This document shows positions 26,802 through 35,690 of a DNA stretch of 64,000 nucleotides, one piece after another. The notes under the pieces were generated by a model, which did no database searches, had not been told where the DNA came from, and saw only the letters and a list, made by a program, of their open reading frames with translations. The stretch covers positions 57,501 through 121,500 of the forward strand of contig NZ_CP031941.1 in the NCBI RefSeq assembly GCF_003443655.1, read 5' to 3'. Position numbers and translations under genes: made by a program. Each line of letters starts with the position of its first letter. Position 1 is the first letter of the stretch. This stretch comes from Nostoc sphaeroides (GTDB lineage Bacteria; Cyanobacteriota; Cyanobacteriia; Cyanobacteriales; Nostocaceae).

Positions 26802-28478
26802 TTAAGCGCGTGCTAGTAGGGGGGCAGCAGCTAGTAATGTTTTGGTATAAGGGTGCTGAGGATTAGCAAAAATAGTTTTTGTCAAACCAAGTTCGACAAT
26901 TTTACCGCCATTCATCACGGCAATACGATCGCACAAAAATCGAGCTAACCAAAGATCGTGAGTTATGAACAGATAAGTTAACTCAAACTCTTCTTTTAAT
27001 TGCAACATCAAATCCAGCACTTGCGACTGCACGCTAGCGTCTAACATACTTACGGGTTCATCGCAGATCAAAAGTTTAGGGTGAGTAATCAAGGCACGAG
27101 CGATCGCTACTCTTTGCTGTTGTCCCCCAGACAAATCTGATGGATAACGCTCATAATACACTTCTGGCGGTGTTAACCCAACTTTCTCTAGCATCCACAA
27201 AACCTGTTCTTTTGCCTTCACGGGATCGGCTAAATTGTGGATAAATAAAGGATCAGCGATACTTTGTCCCACTGTCATCGCTGGATTGAGACAAGCATGG
27301 GGATCTTGAAAAACCATTTGTATTTGTCGCCGCGAGGAGCGAATTTCTTGACGCGACAGTTTCGTTAAATCCTGTCCTAAAAACTCAACTTTGCCACTAG
27401 TGGGACGAATTAATTGTAAAATTGTCCGTGATAGCGTACTTTTACCACAACCTGATTCCCCAACTAAACCGAGAATTTCTCCGGGATAAATATCCAAGTT
27501 GATACCATCTACTGCTTTAATTGTCTGGGTTTGTGTCTTAAACAGTCGTTCGATAAAGTTAGGTTCTATGGTGTAGTGTTGCTTGAGTTCACTGACACTC
27601 AAAATTGGGGATTGTTTATTAATAATCGGTAATTGCTTTTTTTCCCCACTCCCCACTCCCCATTCCCCACTCCCTATTTCATCTACTGCTTGAATATGTA
27701 AAGCTGCTTTTAAGAGCGATCGCGTGTATTGATGTTGAGGGTGTCTAAATACGGTTTCTGTAGAACCCATTTCTACCATTTTGCCGTTGTACATCACGCC
27801 AATGCGATCGCAATACTCAGCCACCATTGCTAAATCGTGAGAAATCAGCAACAATCCCATGTTTTCTTCACCGCACAGACGAGTTAATTCTTTCAATATC
27901 TGCGCGGAAACCGTAACATCTAAACTGGTGGTGGGTTCATCAGCAACAATTAACTTGGGGTTGAGGAGTAAAGCTAAAGCGATCGCTACCCGTTGACGCA
28001 TTCCCCCGCTAAACTCGTGGGGATATTGATTCCAACGACTAGCTGGAATATTCACCTTTGCCAAGGTAGCAAGTGCTTTTTCTTTGGCTTCGCGGGTTGA
28101 TAATTCTGGTGAGTGCGCCTGAAGGGTTTCAATACAATGCTTACCAATCGTCATCAACGGATCGAGGCGTGTCATGGGATCTTGAAAAATTAAGGCGATC
28201 GTTTCTCCCCGAAATTTCCGCAATTGGTTAGGCATCAAGTCAAACACCGACTGTCCTTGAAATGTCACCCGTCCCTCAATCCGACTAGAGGCTGGTAGTA
28301 AGCGCATTACTGCCCGTCCTATAGTTGACTTACCACAACCCGACTCTCCCACCAATCCCATTCTTTCGCCTGGTTGCAAGGTGAAAGATACATCATCAAC
28401 CGCCCAGGTTGCTTCTTCTCCACTCCGTGCAGGATAGGCAACTCGCAAATTTTCGATACAGAATAAGGCTTCACTCAT
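26802..28478 (-). CDS. Peptide/nickel-type ABC transporter, fused double ATPase
   Basis: This 558-residue protein joins two oligopeptide-type ATPase domains (DppD-DppF order, as in GsiA/YejF). Domain 1 has Walker [13 protein letters not shown] near residue 39, signature FSGGMRQR and Walker [11 protein letters not shown]. Domain 2 has Walker [13 protein letters not shown] near 338, signature LSGGQQQR and Walker B LLICDEP. Both have the peptide-importer QDP motif ([10 protein letters not shown] and [10 protein letters not shown]). It would power uptake of peptides, glutathione or similar solutes; permease and binding-protein genes are not adjacent. The linker (about residues 268-285, [13 protein letters not shown]) is encoded by an intragenic GGGAGTGG-type heptamer repeat. 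Confidence 0.92.
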   Translation of the reverse strand: MSEALFCIENLRVAYPARSGEEATWAVDDVSFTLQPGERMGLVGESGCGKSTIGRAVMRLLPASSRIEGRVTFQGQSVFDLMPNQLRKFRGETIALIFQDPMTRLDPLMTIGKHCIETLQAHSPELSTREAKEKALATLAKVNIPASRWNQYPHEFSGGMRQRVAIALALLLNPKLIVADEPTTSLDVTVSAQILKELTRLCGEENMGLLLISHDLAMVAEYCDRIGVMYNGKMVEMGSTETVFRHPQHQYTRSLLKAALHIQAVDEIGSGEWGVGSGEKKQLPIINKQSPILSVSELKQHYTIEPNFIERLFKTQTQTIKAVDGINLDIYPGEILGLVGESGCGKSTLSRTILQLIRPTSGKVEFLGQDLTKLSRQEIRSSRRQIQMVFQDPHACLNPAMTVGQSIADPLFIHNLADPVKAKEQVLWMLEKVGLTPPEVYYERYPSDLSGGQQQRVAIARALITHPKLLICDEPVSMLDASVQSQVLDLMLQLKEEFELTYLFITHDLWLARFLCDRIAVMNGGKIVELGLTKTIFANPQHPYTKTLLAAAPLLARA

Positions 28479-28615
28479 AGATTAGTTATCAGCCCTGAGC
28501 TACCAGTTTTTATAATTTCAAATTTAACCTGTCGCGGAAGTCCCCACCTTCAATGTACTCATCTCTGTGGGGATTGTGAGCGGATGGCGACGAAGACATC
28601 CCTAAACGGTAATAA

Positions 28616-28750
28616 GGGAACTCCAAAAAATAAATTATTCCACATTCAAGTCGTTGACTGTTGACTGTTGACTGAAAACTCGTGAACCGTCAACGGTCAA
28701 CGGTCAACAGTGAACAATAGCAATGGAATATTTTTTTACTTGGAAGTCCC
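28616..28750. mobile_element. 135-bp miniature element (TWA family, copy 1)
   Basis: The ends are GGGAACTCCAAAAAATAAA / TATTTTTTTACTTGGAAGTCCC, imperfect inverted repeats. A 3-bp TAA duplication flanks it (28613-28615 and 28751-28753). The inside has GTTGACT heptamers followed by their inverted form GTCAACGGTCAACAG, giving a long hairpin. An equal-length copy is at 43870-44004. Confidence 0.8.
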
Positions 28751-28760
28751 TAACCGCAGG

Positions 28761-28928
28761 TTATTCAATGCAAGGGATGTTCAAGGAGTCATCAATCTGA
28801 GTGTTGGGTAATCGGTCGATGTAATCTTCAATGATTTGAGTCACTGTTTTTTCCTTCAATGTGGCATGGTTTTTTAGTTTGTTGAAACGCCTTTCTGATA
28901 TACGGATATGTACTTCCTTTGTTTTCAT
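28761..28928 (-). CDS. Ribbon-helix-helix-like small protein
   Basis: This 55-residue protein starts MKTKEVHIRISERRFNKLKN and has VTQIIEDYIDRLP near residue 29. An N-terminal beta strand with alternating side chains (KEVHIRIS) followed by two amphipathic helices is the ribbon-helix-helix pattern of CopG/Arc-type DNA-binding proteins and antitoxins. An inverted repeat just upstream of the ATG (TATGTC / GACATA) could be its own operator. No toxin gene is adjacent. The last codons and stop lie 11 bp from the 135-bp miniature element, so the C-terminus or a partner gene may have been disturbed by it. Confidence 0.65.
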   Translation of the reverse strand: MKTKEVHIRISERRFNKLKNHATLKEKTVTQIIEDYIDRLPNTQIDDSLNIPCIE

Positions 28929-28931
28929 AAG

Positions 28932-28952
28932 TATGTCCACAATATAGACATA
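28932..28952. promoter_or_regulatory. Inverted repeat, possible operator
   Basis: A perfect 6-bp inverted repeat TATGTC-N9-GACATA begins 4 bp upstream of the small ribbon-helix-helix gene. This is the position and size expected for an autoregulatory site of that family. Confidence 0.5.
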
Positions 28953-29080
28953 TCTATGGTAACATATAAATGATCCATGACCTCCTGACCGTATTGAACA
29001 GACAGGCTAACTTCAAAGTAGGTGTACTAGCCAAGACGTGCGATAAATCGGTAAATCAGGGAAGGAACGCTGTTAGCTGG

Positions 29081-29243
29081 TTGACTCATATCTTGCACCT
29101 CTACGTACACCCCCAGGTAAAGTAAAAAGATGTGCAATAAAGATACCTTACTTTTATAGGCTTTTGTCGTTAAATCAATGCTTTTGCTTTTTTACTGAGT
29201 AATAAAGTTACATCAATTTTTCTTGGTGCAAGATGTGAGTTGA
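29081..29243. repeat. Element with inverted TTGCACC ends
   Basis: GACTCATATCTTGCACC (29083-29099) and GGTGCAAGATGTGAGTTG (29225-29242) are imperfect inverted repeats around 125 bp of non-coding DNA, like a miniature element. A target duplication is not clear. Confidence 0.55.
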
Positions 29244-29354
29244 CTATTGTCGTAAATCCAAGCGGTGTTGTGCGAAACAAAAAATCAAACTCCCTGTGGT
29301 AGACGCGGGGCTGCCTGTGGACGCTGTGTAAGACCAAAAGCTAGATCGCTAGTG

Positions 29355-29462
29355 GAGGCATTGGCGGATGAGACGGGAAACCCAAGAGACGAATAAGACC
29401 GTCATTGTTTTTCTGAAATTGGAAGCTCCTTTTTCAGCGAAGCAAAAAGGGGTACTTCACAC
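29355..29462 (+). mobile_element. Possible IS200/IS605-type right-end remnant
   Basis: The series GGCGGATGAGACGGGAAACC, AAGAGACGAATAAGACCGTC, then GAAATTGGAAGCTCC, a hairpin CTCCTTTTT / AAAAAGGGG and TACTTCAC resembles the 3' non-coding end I associate with tnpB-only (IS1341-type) elements in Nostoc. No tnpB reading frame precedes it. The call rests on recalled similarity only. Confidence 0.4.
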
Positions 29463-29627
29463 CTCGGTAGACAACACTAATTGCTAATACGGGAAAGCGA
29501 TGCCTGCGGCGGGCTGCGCCTACGCTCAATGTTGTTGCATCTGCCGCCAATGCTAGACGTTTTTCCGATTCAGCCCTTGGTAAGGGGAGGGGAGACAAAG
29601 CGTAGCTTTGGCGGGGTGGGGTTATTA

Positions 29628-30101
29628 CTATGCATCTTGAGGATTTAATTCTTTTAACTCGTCAGTGGTATAAGTACCAATAGGAGTCCAAACCAAATAA
29701 GGAAGGAGTAACAGCGCCGCCATTATAGAAATCGGCAAAACGCAGATTGCCAGGACAACGCCTGAAATCAAACCGATTAGCCCAAGGATTTCACCAACTT
29801 TGAGACTACGGAACCTCAACATTAGAGGTATGTAGGCGACGGTAATAATTTCCACCAAGAGGTACAAAGCCATTAGTAGCCAAGTAATTATACTTCCTGG
29901 ATTCTTTTCCCAGACAACATAAGCTGAAGCCCCACCGCTAATAAAAATCACAGTCCAGATTACCGGAATCAACGGCTCAAAAACTAGCCAACGCGGGCGA
30001 CTTAAATTTGCAAACCATTTAACATCACGCGGTGTGATCAAGAAACTACCAAGGGCGACGAAGAAAGTTACAGCCCCAATTATTATCCAAGATGGAATCA
30101 T
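29628..30101 (-). CDS. TspO/MBR-like membrane protein
   Basis: This 157-residue protein (ATG 30101, MIPSWIIIGAVTF) has five hydrophobic segments. It carries the TspO/MBR-type pattern SRPRWLVFEPLIPVIWTVIF, where family members have W.PP..VFGPVWT, and LLPYLVWTPIGTY in the last segment. TspO proteins bind tetrapyrroles and are linked to stress and pigment regulation; this branch is divergent, so substrate transfer is uncertain. It is a tandem paralog of the next upstream gene, with the same strand and a 90-bp gap. Confidence 0.75.
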   Translation of the reverse strand: MIPSWIIIGAVTFFVALGSFLITPRDVKWFANLSRPRWLVFEPLIPVIWTVIFISGGASAYVVWEKNPGSIITWLLMALYLLVEIITVAYIPLMLRFRSLKVGEILGLIGLISGVVLAICVLPISIMAALLLLPYLVWTPIGTYTTDELKELNPQDA

Positions 30102-30191
30102 AATGCATTCAAGTTTTGTGTATTTTGTCAAGTCATATACTGCAAGTTTGACAATTTAGGCTATATGTTTAATCATTCCCTGGTGCGAATC

Positions 30192-30665
30192 TTAGGCATC
30201 TTGAGGATTGAGACTGATCATCTGCCAAGTGGTATAAGTACCAATGGGACTCCACAGCAAATAAGGAACAAGTAATAGTGCTGCCCAACCAGAAATACTT
30301 AAGACTGCAAGTATCAATAAAGCAGAAATTATAAAACCTGTGCCACCAAGAATTGTACCGACTTTTAGGCTGCGGAGCTTAAACATTACAGGTGTATAAG
30401 CAATGGTTACAATTTCTAAAAGCAAGTATAAACCCATGATTAACCAGGTTGAGGTGCTTCTGGGGTCTTTTTCCCAGACAATATAAGCTGACCAAGCACC
30501 GCAAATAAATATTACAGTCCAGATAATGGGAATCGCACCCTCAAAAGTTAGCCATCTCGGCCGTTGTAAGCGCTTGAACCATTGGCGATCGCTAGGCGTA
30601 ATCAAGTTAGCCGCTAAGGCAACTAAGAAAGCCACACCCCCAATCACCATCCAAGATTTAATCAT
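30192..30665 (-). CDS. TspO/MBR-like membrane protein (paralog)
   Basis: This 157-residue, five-segment membrane protein is clearly homologous along its full length to its downstream neighbour. Shared stretches include RPRWLTFEGAIPIIWTVIF, AYIVWEKDP, LRSLKVG and LVPYLLWSPIGTYTT, and both end LNPQDA. This indicates a local tandem duplication. It lacks some of the aromatic residues of the classical TspO tetrapyrrole site as far as I can align by eye. The two genes probably form one transcription unit. Confidence 0.78.
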   Translation of the reverse strand: MIKSWMVIGGVAFLVALAANLITPSDRQWFKRLQRPRWLTFEGAIPIIWTVIFICGAWSAYIVWEKDPRSTSTWLIMGLYLLLEIVTIAYTPVMFKLRSLKVGTILGGTGFIISALLILAVLSISGWAALLLVPYLLWSPIGTYTTWQMISLNPQDA

Positions 30666-30974
30666 GGCCGTTATTCCTTTACAAGCGCTATCTATCGCTT
30701 AATATCACTCTTTATAGTGTGATTTTGTCAATTTAGTTGCTAATTCCTCATCATCCCTGAGTTTGAAACCTTTACATCGTTTGGCAGGATTTTAAATTAT
30801 GGGCATTGGGAATTGGGAATTGGGCATTGGGCATTGAGCATGGGGCAGGGGCATGGGAATGAGTCTTTAATACTCGTTAACGAGTCTTTGAACTCCGTTA
30901 ATGAGTCTTTGAACTCCGTTAATAATAGCCATCCCAAATGTTTCTCTAGGCTAAGGTGGAACATAGAGTTTCTA

Positions 30975-31252
30975 ATACCAATTTAATGTGAAGCTGCACT
31001 AAATGAGTAACTCTCTATTCTTGGCGCTCTTGGCGTACTTGGCGGTTCGTTTAAGAGGATGAATGAACAAGTCCTCTTGTCGGTATCAAAAATTTTAGAT
31101 CCCCCTAAATCCCCCTTTTTAAGGGGGACTTTGATTCCGGTTCCCCCCAATTTATCGGGGGGTTAGGGGGGATCTAAAGTGCCTAAAGTCACAGCGAAAT
31201 ACTTGTTCATTCAACCTCTAATATTCTATGTATCTTCATACAAAATTGGTAT
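30975..31252. repeat. Three nested palindromic elements
   Basis: The outer arms are ATACCAATTT / AAATTGGTAT (30975-30984, 31243-31252). The middle arms are GAGGATGAATGAACAAGT / ACTTGTTCATTCAACCTC (31055-31072, 31201-31218). The inner unit, TAGATCCCCCTAAAT to TTAGGGGGGATCTA (31096-31176), contains a second hairpin TCCCCCTTTTTAAGGGGGA. Around it, 30800-30930 has GGGAATTGGGCATT and AGTCTTTGAACTCCGTTAA tandem words. The stretch 30666-31719 holds no supported gene. Confidence 0.75.
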
Positions 31253-31791
31253 AAGAGTAAGCGAAGTAGGGCAGGGTGACTGAGGAAAGGCAATTAAAAC
31301 AATTCGCAATACTTCGGCTGCGCTCAGTACAAGTTCGCTTTTTCGCCCATTCGCAATTACGTTTTGGGACGGGGATTTAGACCCCGACTCAAAACGCGCT
31401 GCTTAATAGAAGCTCTTGACTTAAACCCCCAAAGTTCGTTAAAGCAAAATTCAAAGATTTTTGATGCTATTTTCCACCAGATATTTAAGAACGATAATTT
31501 TCAAAGAATAATTGCGTCAAAAGACAACCTGTCAAACTTTGCCCGAAAATTCCTTACTCCCAACTAAAAACTCGTTGACTCCTGAACTTTTATCTAAATA
31601 TCTAACTTAAAGCTATATCAGCTTACTTCTTATGATACTTACTAAAACTCATTTGGATGAGTGAAAGTAGTGAGAGTGATGAGTGAGAGTAAATATACTT
31701 AGTAGCTGAGGTTCAAAGCATGGACTCGACAGGTAAGGTTCAAATTGTGGACTCGTCCTGGTGCGTTCCACTGCCGTTGAAAGAGTATGCA

Positions 31792-31974
31792 ATGAGCCGA
31801 GTAACTGTCTACTTTTATAGTGACAGATGGGTTCCAATTAAATATTGTTCTTTGGAAAAGGCTATTTTGCTTCACCAGAAGGCAAAATTAGAAGGCAAGG
31901 AAATTTTATTATTTCCTGCTAATCTAGACCCTAATCAATTCTCAAACTCTTTTAACGAAAATGCATTGATGTAG
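31792..31974 (+). CDS. Small hypothetical protein
   Basis: From ATG 31792 (MSRVTVYFYSDRWVPIKYCS) the product is 60 residues; the frame is open to an ATG at 31720 whose product would be 84 residues. The sequence is regular, with a beta-like start and a helix SLEKAILLHQKAKLEGKE, then ILLFPANLDPNQF. This resembles a real small cytosolic protein. Nothing about function is recognised. Confidence 0.45.
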   Translation: MSRVTVYFYSDRWVPIKYCSLEKAILLHQKAKLEGKEILLFPANLDPNQFSNSFNENALM

Positions 31975-32069
31975 ACTATTTTTAAAACATCTTGACAAAA
32001 TAAATCGACTAGAAAGGCGTACATAAGTACGCTTTTATTTCTTGGGATTCAAATATTTACTTATTTATA

Positions 32070-32153
32070 TAGCAATTCTAAATGAGTCTAAAAATCTCTG
32101 ATTCTTCTCTCTGCGTTCTCTGCGCCTCTGCGGTTAATTTAGGATTGCTATCT
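32070..32153. repeat. Miniature element with AGCAAT ends
   Basis: AGCAATTCTAAAT (near 32072-32084) and ATTTAGGATTGCT (near 32138-32150) are inverted ends around the frequent word TCTCTGCGCCTCTGCGGTT. Related words occur at 42421-42445 and 46478-46505. Confidence 0.6.
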
Positions 32154-32257
32154 TTACGCCAAAGAGCGATGTCTACGGTGGTCACTGAGCTTGCCGAAGT
32201 GCGGGCTATTCGGCGTCGCCTCAAGTAATATGTTGTCAACAAATCACATAGGCTTTC

Positions 32258-32905
32258 TTATCGTACCAATGGGTTTTTGTTCGCGGCTGCTGAGTTTATA
32301 GTTTGTTCAATCCTTTTTAACCTTGTTTCTGGACGTTTTGCATTGTCAATCCAAAAAAGAATATTCTTTTTGGATGAATTACTAAATGCTTCAAAATAGC
32401 CTTTAGCAATTGTATTTGCTTCTAATGCTTGCTTTAAGTCTAAGGGAATAATTAATGCTTCGATCGCATCTAAAGTCTTCCATGAGCCATCTTGTTTTGC
32501 AGCTTCAATTTTTTCCAGACCAACTGTAGTCATCAAACTTTGTTCTATGAGTTCTTCAATATATTGTTTATTTAATTTTGACCACACGCTTTTCGGTTTT
32601 CGAGGTGTAAATATTTGCATATAACGTTCTTCGTCTAAGGATTTGACTTTACTATCAATCCAACCAAAGCATAAGGCTTCTTTTACGGCTTCGCTATATC
32701 GAACACTTGGTTTACCACTTTTTACTTTATAGTAGATGAGCCACACACCAAGAGAGGCGCGATGGTTTTCTTCTAACCATTTCCGCCATTCCTCGCGGCT
32801 TTGAGGGCAGAAAGTGGAAAATTCATTATTAAGTTTAGATACACCAGTAATCTTACTTTTGCTGAGATTTATCTCTGTATTTTGCTGCATTTGTTTTATG
32901 TTCAA
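32258..32905 (-). CDS. YdeI/OmpD-associated family protein
   Basis: This 215-residue protein belongs to the YdeI family. Signatures are REEWRKWLEENHRASLGVWLIYYK near residue 35, KEALCFGWIDSKV near 80 and FTPRKPKSVWSKLN near 109. The C-terminal helical part DLKQALEAN..AKGYFEAFSNSSKK is typical. Relatives are implicated in bacteriocin or peptide resistance in some bacteria, with no firm biochemistry. The first 25 residues are variable, and an internal start is possible. A 30-bp gap separates it from the upstream GNAT gene on the same strand. Confidence 0.85.
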   Translation of the reverse strand: MNIKQMQQNTEINLSKSKITGVSKLNNEFSTFCPQSREEWRKWLEENHRASLGVWLIYYKVKSGKPSVRYSEAVKEALCFGWIDSKVKSLDEERYMQIFTPRKPKSVWSKLNKQYIEELIEQSLMTTVGLEKIEAAKQDGSWKTLDAIEALIIPLDLKQALEANTIAKGYFEAFSNSSKKNILFWIDNAKRPETRLKRIEQTINSAAANKNPLVR

Positions 32906-32935
32906 TACGTAATTGATGTAAAACTTTCATCTCCT

Positions 32936-33376
32936 CTAAAATCGTTTTGCCATAAAAATCAAATGCTGGCTTCTTTGATAGCCATGCTTGGTGTAAAAAG
33001 CCTCTGCTTGTCCATCTTTGTTAGTCAACAGATAAACCCCAGTAACTTCCATCTTAGTTAGAGTGTCCATTAATTGGTTAAGTAGCTTTGTCCCAATTCC
33101 TTGATGCTGCTTATGAGGTTGGACACAAATTTCTTCTAGATAAAAGCTTTTACTTTTTGGCCCTTGCTTACAATAACCTGCCACGAATCCTAATAGTTCA
33201 TCCTGTTTGAATACAAATCCAACAAAACCCGGTGTATTCAGAATTTCAAATAACTTTGCTCTTGCAGTCTCGAAAGTCCATTGCTCGTTCCAAGGTTCAG
33301 TATTGAACACTTCAACATATAAATGAGCGCACTTGTCAAGATATTCAGTCGTAAAGGTTTGAATTTCTTCTGACAT
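32936..33376 (-). CDS. GNAT family N-acetyltransferase
   Basis: This 146-residue GNAT protein starts MSEEIQTFTTEYLDKCAHLY. The acetyl-CoA binding motif A is ICVQPHKQHQGIGTKLLNQL (Q/R-x-x-G-x-G/A) near residue 92, and motif B is around YLLTNKDGQAEAFYTKHGYQ. The substrate is unknown. Its ATG overlaps the stop of the response regulator gene (TGATG), so the two are translationally coupled. A Mg-dependent or aminoglycoside role cannot be inferred. Confidence 0.88.
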   Translation of the reverse strand: MSEEIQTFTTEYLDKCAHLYVEVFNTEPWNEQWTFETARAKLFEILNTPGFVGFVFKQDELLGFVAGYCKQGPKSKSFYLEEICVQPHKQHQGIGTKLLNQLMDTLTKMEVTGVYLLTNKDGQAEAFYTKHGYQRSQHLIFMAKRF

Positions 33377-34053
33377 CAAACCAACCCAGAACGTAGTGCT
33401 ACAACTGCTGCTTGCACGCGATCGTCTACTGCTAATTTATTCATAATCCCTCGGACATGAGTTTTAATGGTATTGGGACTGAGATAGAGTTTTTCGGCAA
33501 TTTCTGGGTTACTCAAGCCGTCTACCATAAGTTTCAACACTTCTAACTCCCGCCCAGATAAGTTGGCGGTGTTGGTGGTGGGTGAAGGCGGTTTGAGATT
33601 ATCAATTACTCGCCGCGCAATTTGGGGATCGAGATAGGCTGCACCATCAACTGCGGCTGCGATCGCACTTAACAATCTTTCCACACTTGCACCTTTGATA
33701 CAATACGCATCTGCACCGCTAGAGAGTGCCGCAATAATTTCTGTCTCTGTTTGATGAGATGTCAGCATCACCACATGAGTTGCTGGCAGTGCCGCCTTAA
33801 TTTGCTGTGTCGCTGCAATGCCATCCAATCGCGGCAACCCAATATCCATAACCACCAAATCAGGTTTCAGTTGCAGTGCGGCTTGAACTCCCAAATAACC
33901 ATCTTCAGCTTGTCCAACAATCTCCAACTGAGGATGAGCCATTAACGATTGCTCTAATCCGAGTTGCATCATCGGATCATCTTCAACAATTAACACGCGC
34001 AACGGCGGAGCATTGGCGGGTAAATTTAAAGGATAGCGAGTATCTAAAGACAT
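33376..34053 (-). CDS. NarL/FixJ-type response regulator
   Basis: This 225-residue two-domain regulator has a receiver domain (residues about 18-135) with acidic pair VEDDP, phospho-acceptor Asp in LVVMDIGLPRLDG, Thr in VVMLTSH and Lys in CIKGAS. This is followed by a LuxR-type helix-turn-helix, LSGRELEVLKLMVDGLSNPE with KLYLSPNTIKTHVRGIMNKL. It should bind DNA when phosphorylated. No histidine kinase is nearby, so the partner and targets are unknown. It is the first gene of a short operon with the GNAT gene. Confidence 0.93.
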   Translation of the reverse strand: MSLDTRYPLNLPANAPPLRVLIVEDDPMMQLGLEQSLMAHPQLEIVGQAEDGYLGVQAALQLKPDLVVMDIGLPRLDGIAATQQIKAALPATHVVMLTSHQTETEIIAALSSGADAYCIKGASVERLLSAIAAAVDGAAYLDPQIARRVIDNLKPPSPTTNTANLSGRELEVLKLMVDGLSNPEIAEKLYLSPNTIKTHVRGIMNKLAVDDRVQAAVVALRSGLV

Positions 34054-34063
34054 TTTTATTAAT

Positions 34064-34200
34064 TAGGAGTTAGGAGTTTGGAGTTAGGAGTTTGGAGTTA
34101 GGAGTTAGGAGTTTGGAGTTTGGAGTTAGGAGTTTGAAGTTGGGAGTTGGGAGTTGGGAGTTGGGAGTTAGGAGTTTGGAGTTTGGAGTTAAGAGTTGAG
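34064..34200. repeat. Heptamer repeats GGAGTTA/GGAGTTT
   Basis: About 18 units of GGAGTTA, GGAGTTT or GGGAGTT-type heptamers lie upstream of the response regulator. The complementary series CTAACTC/CTAACCC occupies 34405-34475 before the end of era. The two runs could pair into a long hairpin. The rest of 34054-34480 has three GAACTAATATT words and no gene. Confidence 0.85.
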
Positions 34201-34480
34201 AATAGCTTTCAAGGTTAAGTATTTAGGTTTCCAAAAAATAATTGAGGAACTTCTCAATTATTGAACTAATATTGAACTAATATTGAACTAATCTTTAGGG
34301 CTTCAGACAATTATGTTGGTTCTCAAACTCAATAAATTGGTCTAATCTGAAAAACCTACCACTCATAAACAAAGTAGAAAGTCAAGAGTTATTTATTCAT
34401 AACTCTTTAATTCCTAACTCCTAACTCCTAACTCCTAACCCCTAACCCCTAACCCCTAACCCCTAACTCCTAACTTAATT

Positions 34481-35455
34481 TTATTCTTCCACCCGATAGC
34501 CTAATTCTGCTAAACTTATCCGCGACTGTCGCCATTTTGGCTGAACTTTCACAAACAATTCTAGGTAAACTTTACCAGAGATTAACTTTTGAATTTGTTC
34601 GCGGGCTTCGCTACCAATTGCTTTGAGCATCGCTCCACCTTTGCCAATGAGTATGCCTTTTTGGGAATCGCGCTCGACGTTGATAGTAGCAAGTATCCGG
34701 GTAATGCTGGGAGTTTCTTCTACTAGATCAATAGCGATCGCTACTGAATGGGGTACTTCTTCACGAGTCAATAATAAAATTTGTTCTCGGATTAATTCAC
34801 CCATAATAAAGCGTTCTGGCTGGTCAGTTACCAAATCTGGCGGGTAGTATAACGGCCCAATTTCTAAATGTTCTATTAATAATTCTTGAAGTTGCGGTAA
34901 TCCTGCACTCGTCTTGGCAGAAAATTTCACGATTTCCCATTCATGGGACTGGGCCATCTGCGCGTAACTATCATCTAGAAACTGAGAATCGGACGGTTGT
35001 TGGTCGATTTTGTTCACGCCCAAAATCACTGGTGTTTTGCTGCGACACAGCAATTCGGCAATATAGCGATCGCCTGATCCACAAGCTACTGCTCCATCTA
35101 CCACAAACAGGATTACATCTACCGATTCAATGGCAATTTTGGCATTTTGCACCAAAACTTCCCCCAATTGATGATGGGGCTTATGAATTCCTGGCGTATC
35201 TACAAAAATTAATTGCGCCTCTGGTGTAGTTAAAATGCCGCGCAAACGGTTACGTGTTGTTTGCGCTACTGGTGACGTAATGGCAATTTTTTGTCCTACC
35301 AATTGATTCATCAACGTAGATTTACCGACATTTGGACGACCAACAATGCCGATAAAACCTGATTTAAATTCAGGAGGAGCCTGTGGGATTGTTACTTCTC
35401 CTGGAAAAGAGAAGTTGTAATTATCAATACTAGTCACCTTTGGCTCCACCCTCAT
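34481..35455 (-). CDS. era: GTPase Era
   Basis: Era binds 16S rRNA and assists 30S maturation. It is 324 residues long, slightly longer than usual because of an N-terminal extension of about 25 residues. G1 is GRPNVGKSTLMNQLVG, G2 lies around TTRNRLRGI, G3 is VDTPGIHKP and G4 is GVNKIDQ. The C-terminal KH domain has ILIGKGGAMLKAIGSEAREQ (GxxG loop) and ends VYLELFVKVQPKWR. It is divergent from pfkA across a 264-bp region with a tandem duplication. Confidence 0.96.
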   Translation of the reverse strand: MRVEPKVTSIDNYNFSFPGEVTIPQAPPEFKSGFIGIVGRPNVGKSTLMNQLVGQKIAITSPVAQTTRNRLRGILTTPEAQLIFVDTPGIHKPHHQLGEVLVQNAKIAIESVDVILFVVDGAVACGSGDRYIAELLCRSKTPVILGVNKIDQQPSDSQFLDDSYAQMAQSHEWEIVKFSAKTSAGLPQLQELLIEHLEIGPLYYPPDLVTDQPERFIMGELIREQILLLTREEVPHSVAIAIDLVEETPSITRILATINVERDSQKGILIGKGGAMLKAIGSEAREQIQKLISGKVYLELFVKVQPKWRQSRISLAELGYRVEE

Positions 35456-35457
35456 AT

Positions 35458-35690
35458 TTTACAGCTGGGATAACTTGGTTTTTTCTTAGACACAAAACAA
35501 GCATAAAAACACCCTAGCATTTTCGGGGATTGCTTTTGCTTAGGTTTAATCTACTACTGGCTCTACACTTAACATTTTACAGCTGAGATAACTTTGTTTT
35601 GTTTTAGATACAAAAGAAACATAAAATTACTTTGGCATTTATAAGGAGCGCATTTGCTTAGGTTTAATCTGCTGCTAATGTCTTAAGTTT
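35458..35690. repeat. Imperfect 118-bp tandem duplication between era and pfkA
   Basis: Unit 1 starts TTTACAGCTGGGATAACTT at 35458 and unit 2 starts TTTACAGCTGAGATAACTT at 35576. Both continue through an AGACACAAAACAAGCATAAA-like stretch and TTTGCTTAGGTTTAATCT. Each unit is likely to contain promoter parts for one or both divergent genes. Confidence 0.8.

Noticed and set aside
31364..31567. 67-codon plus-strand frame
   Set aside because: The start lies in dispersed repeat DNA and the product has no recognisable pattern.
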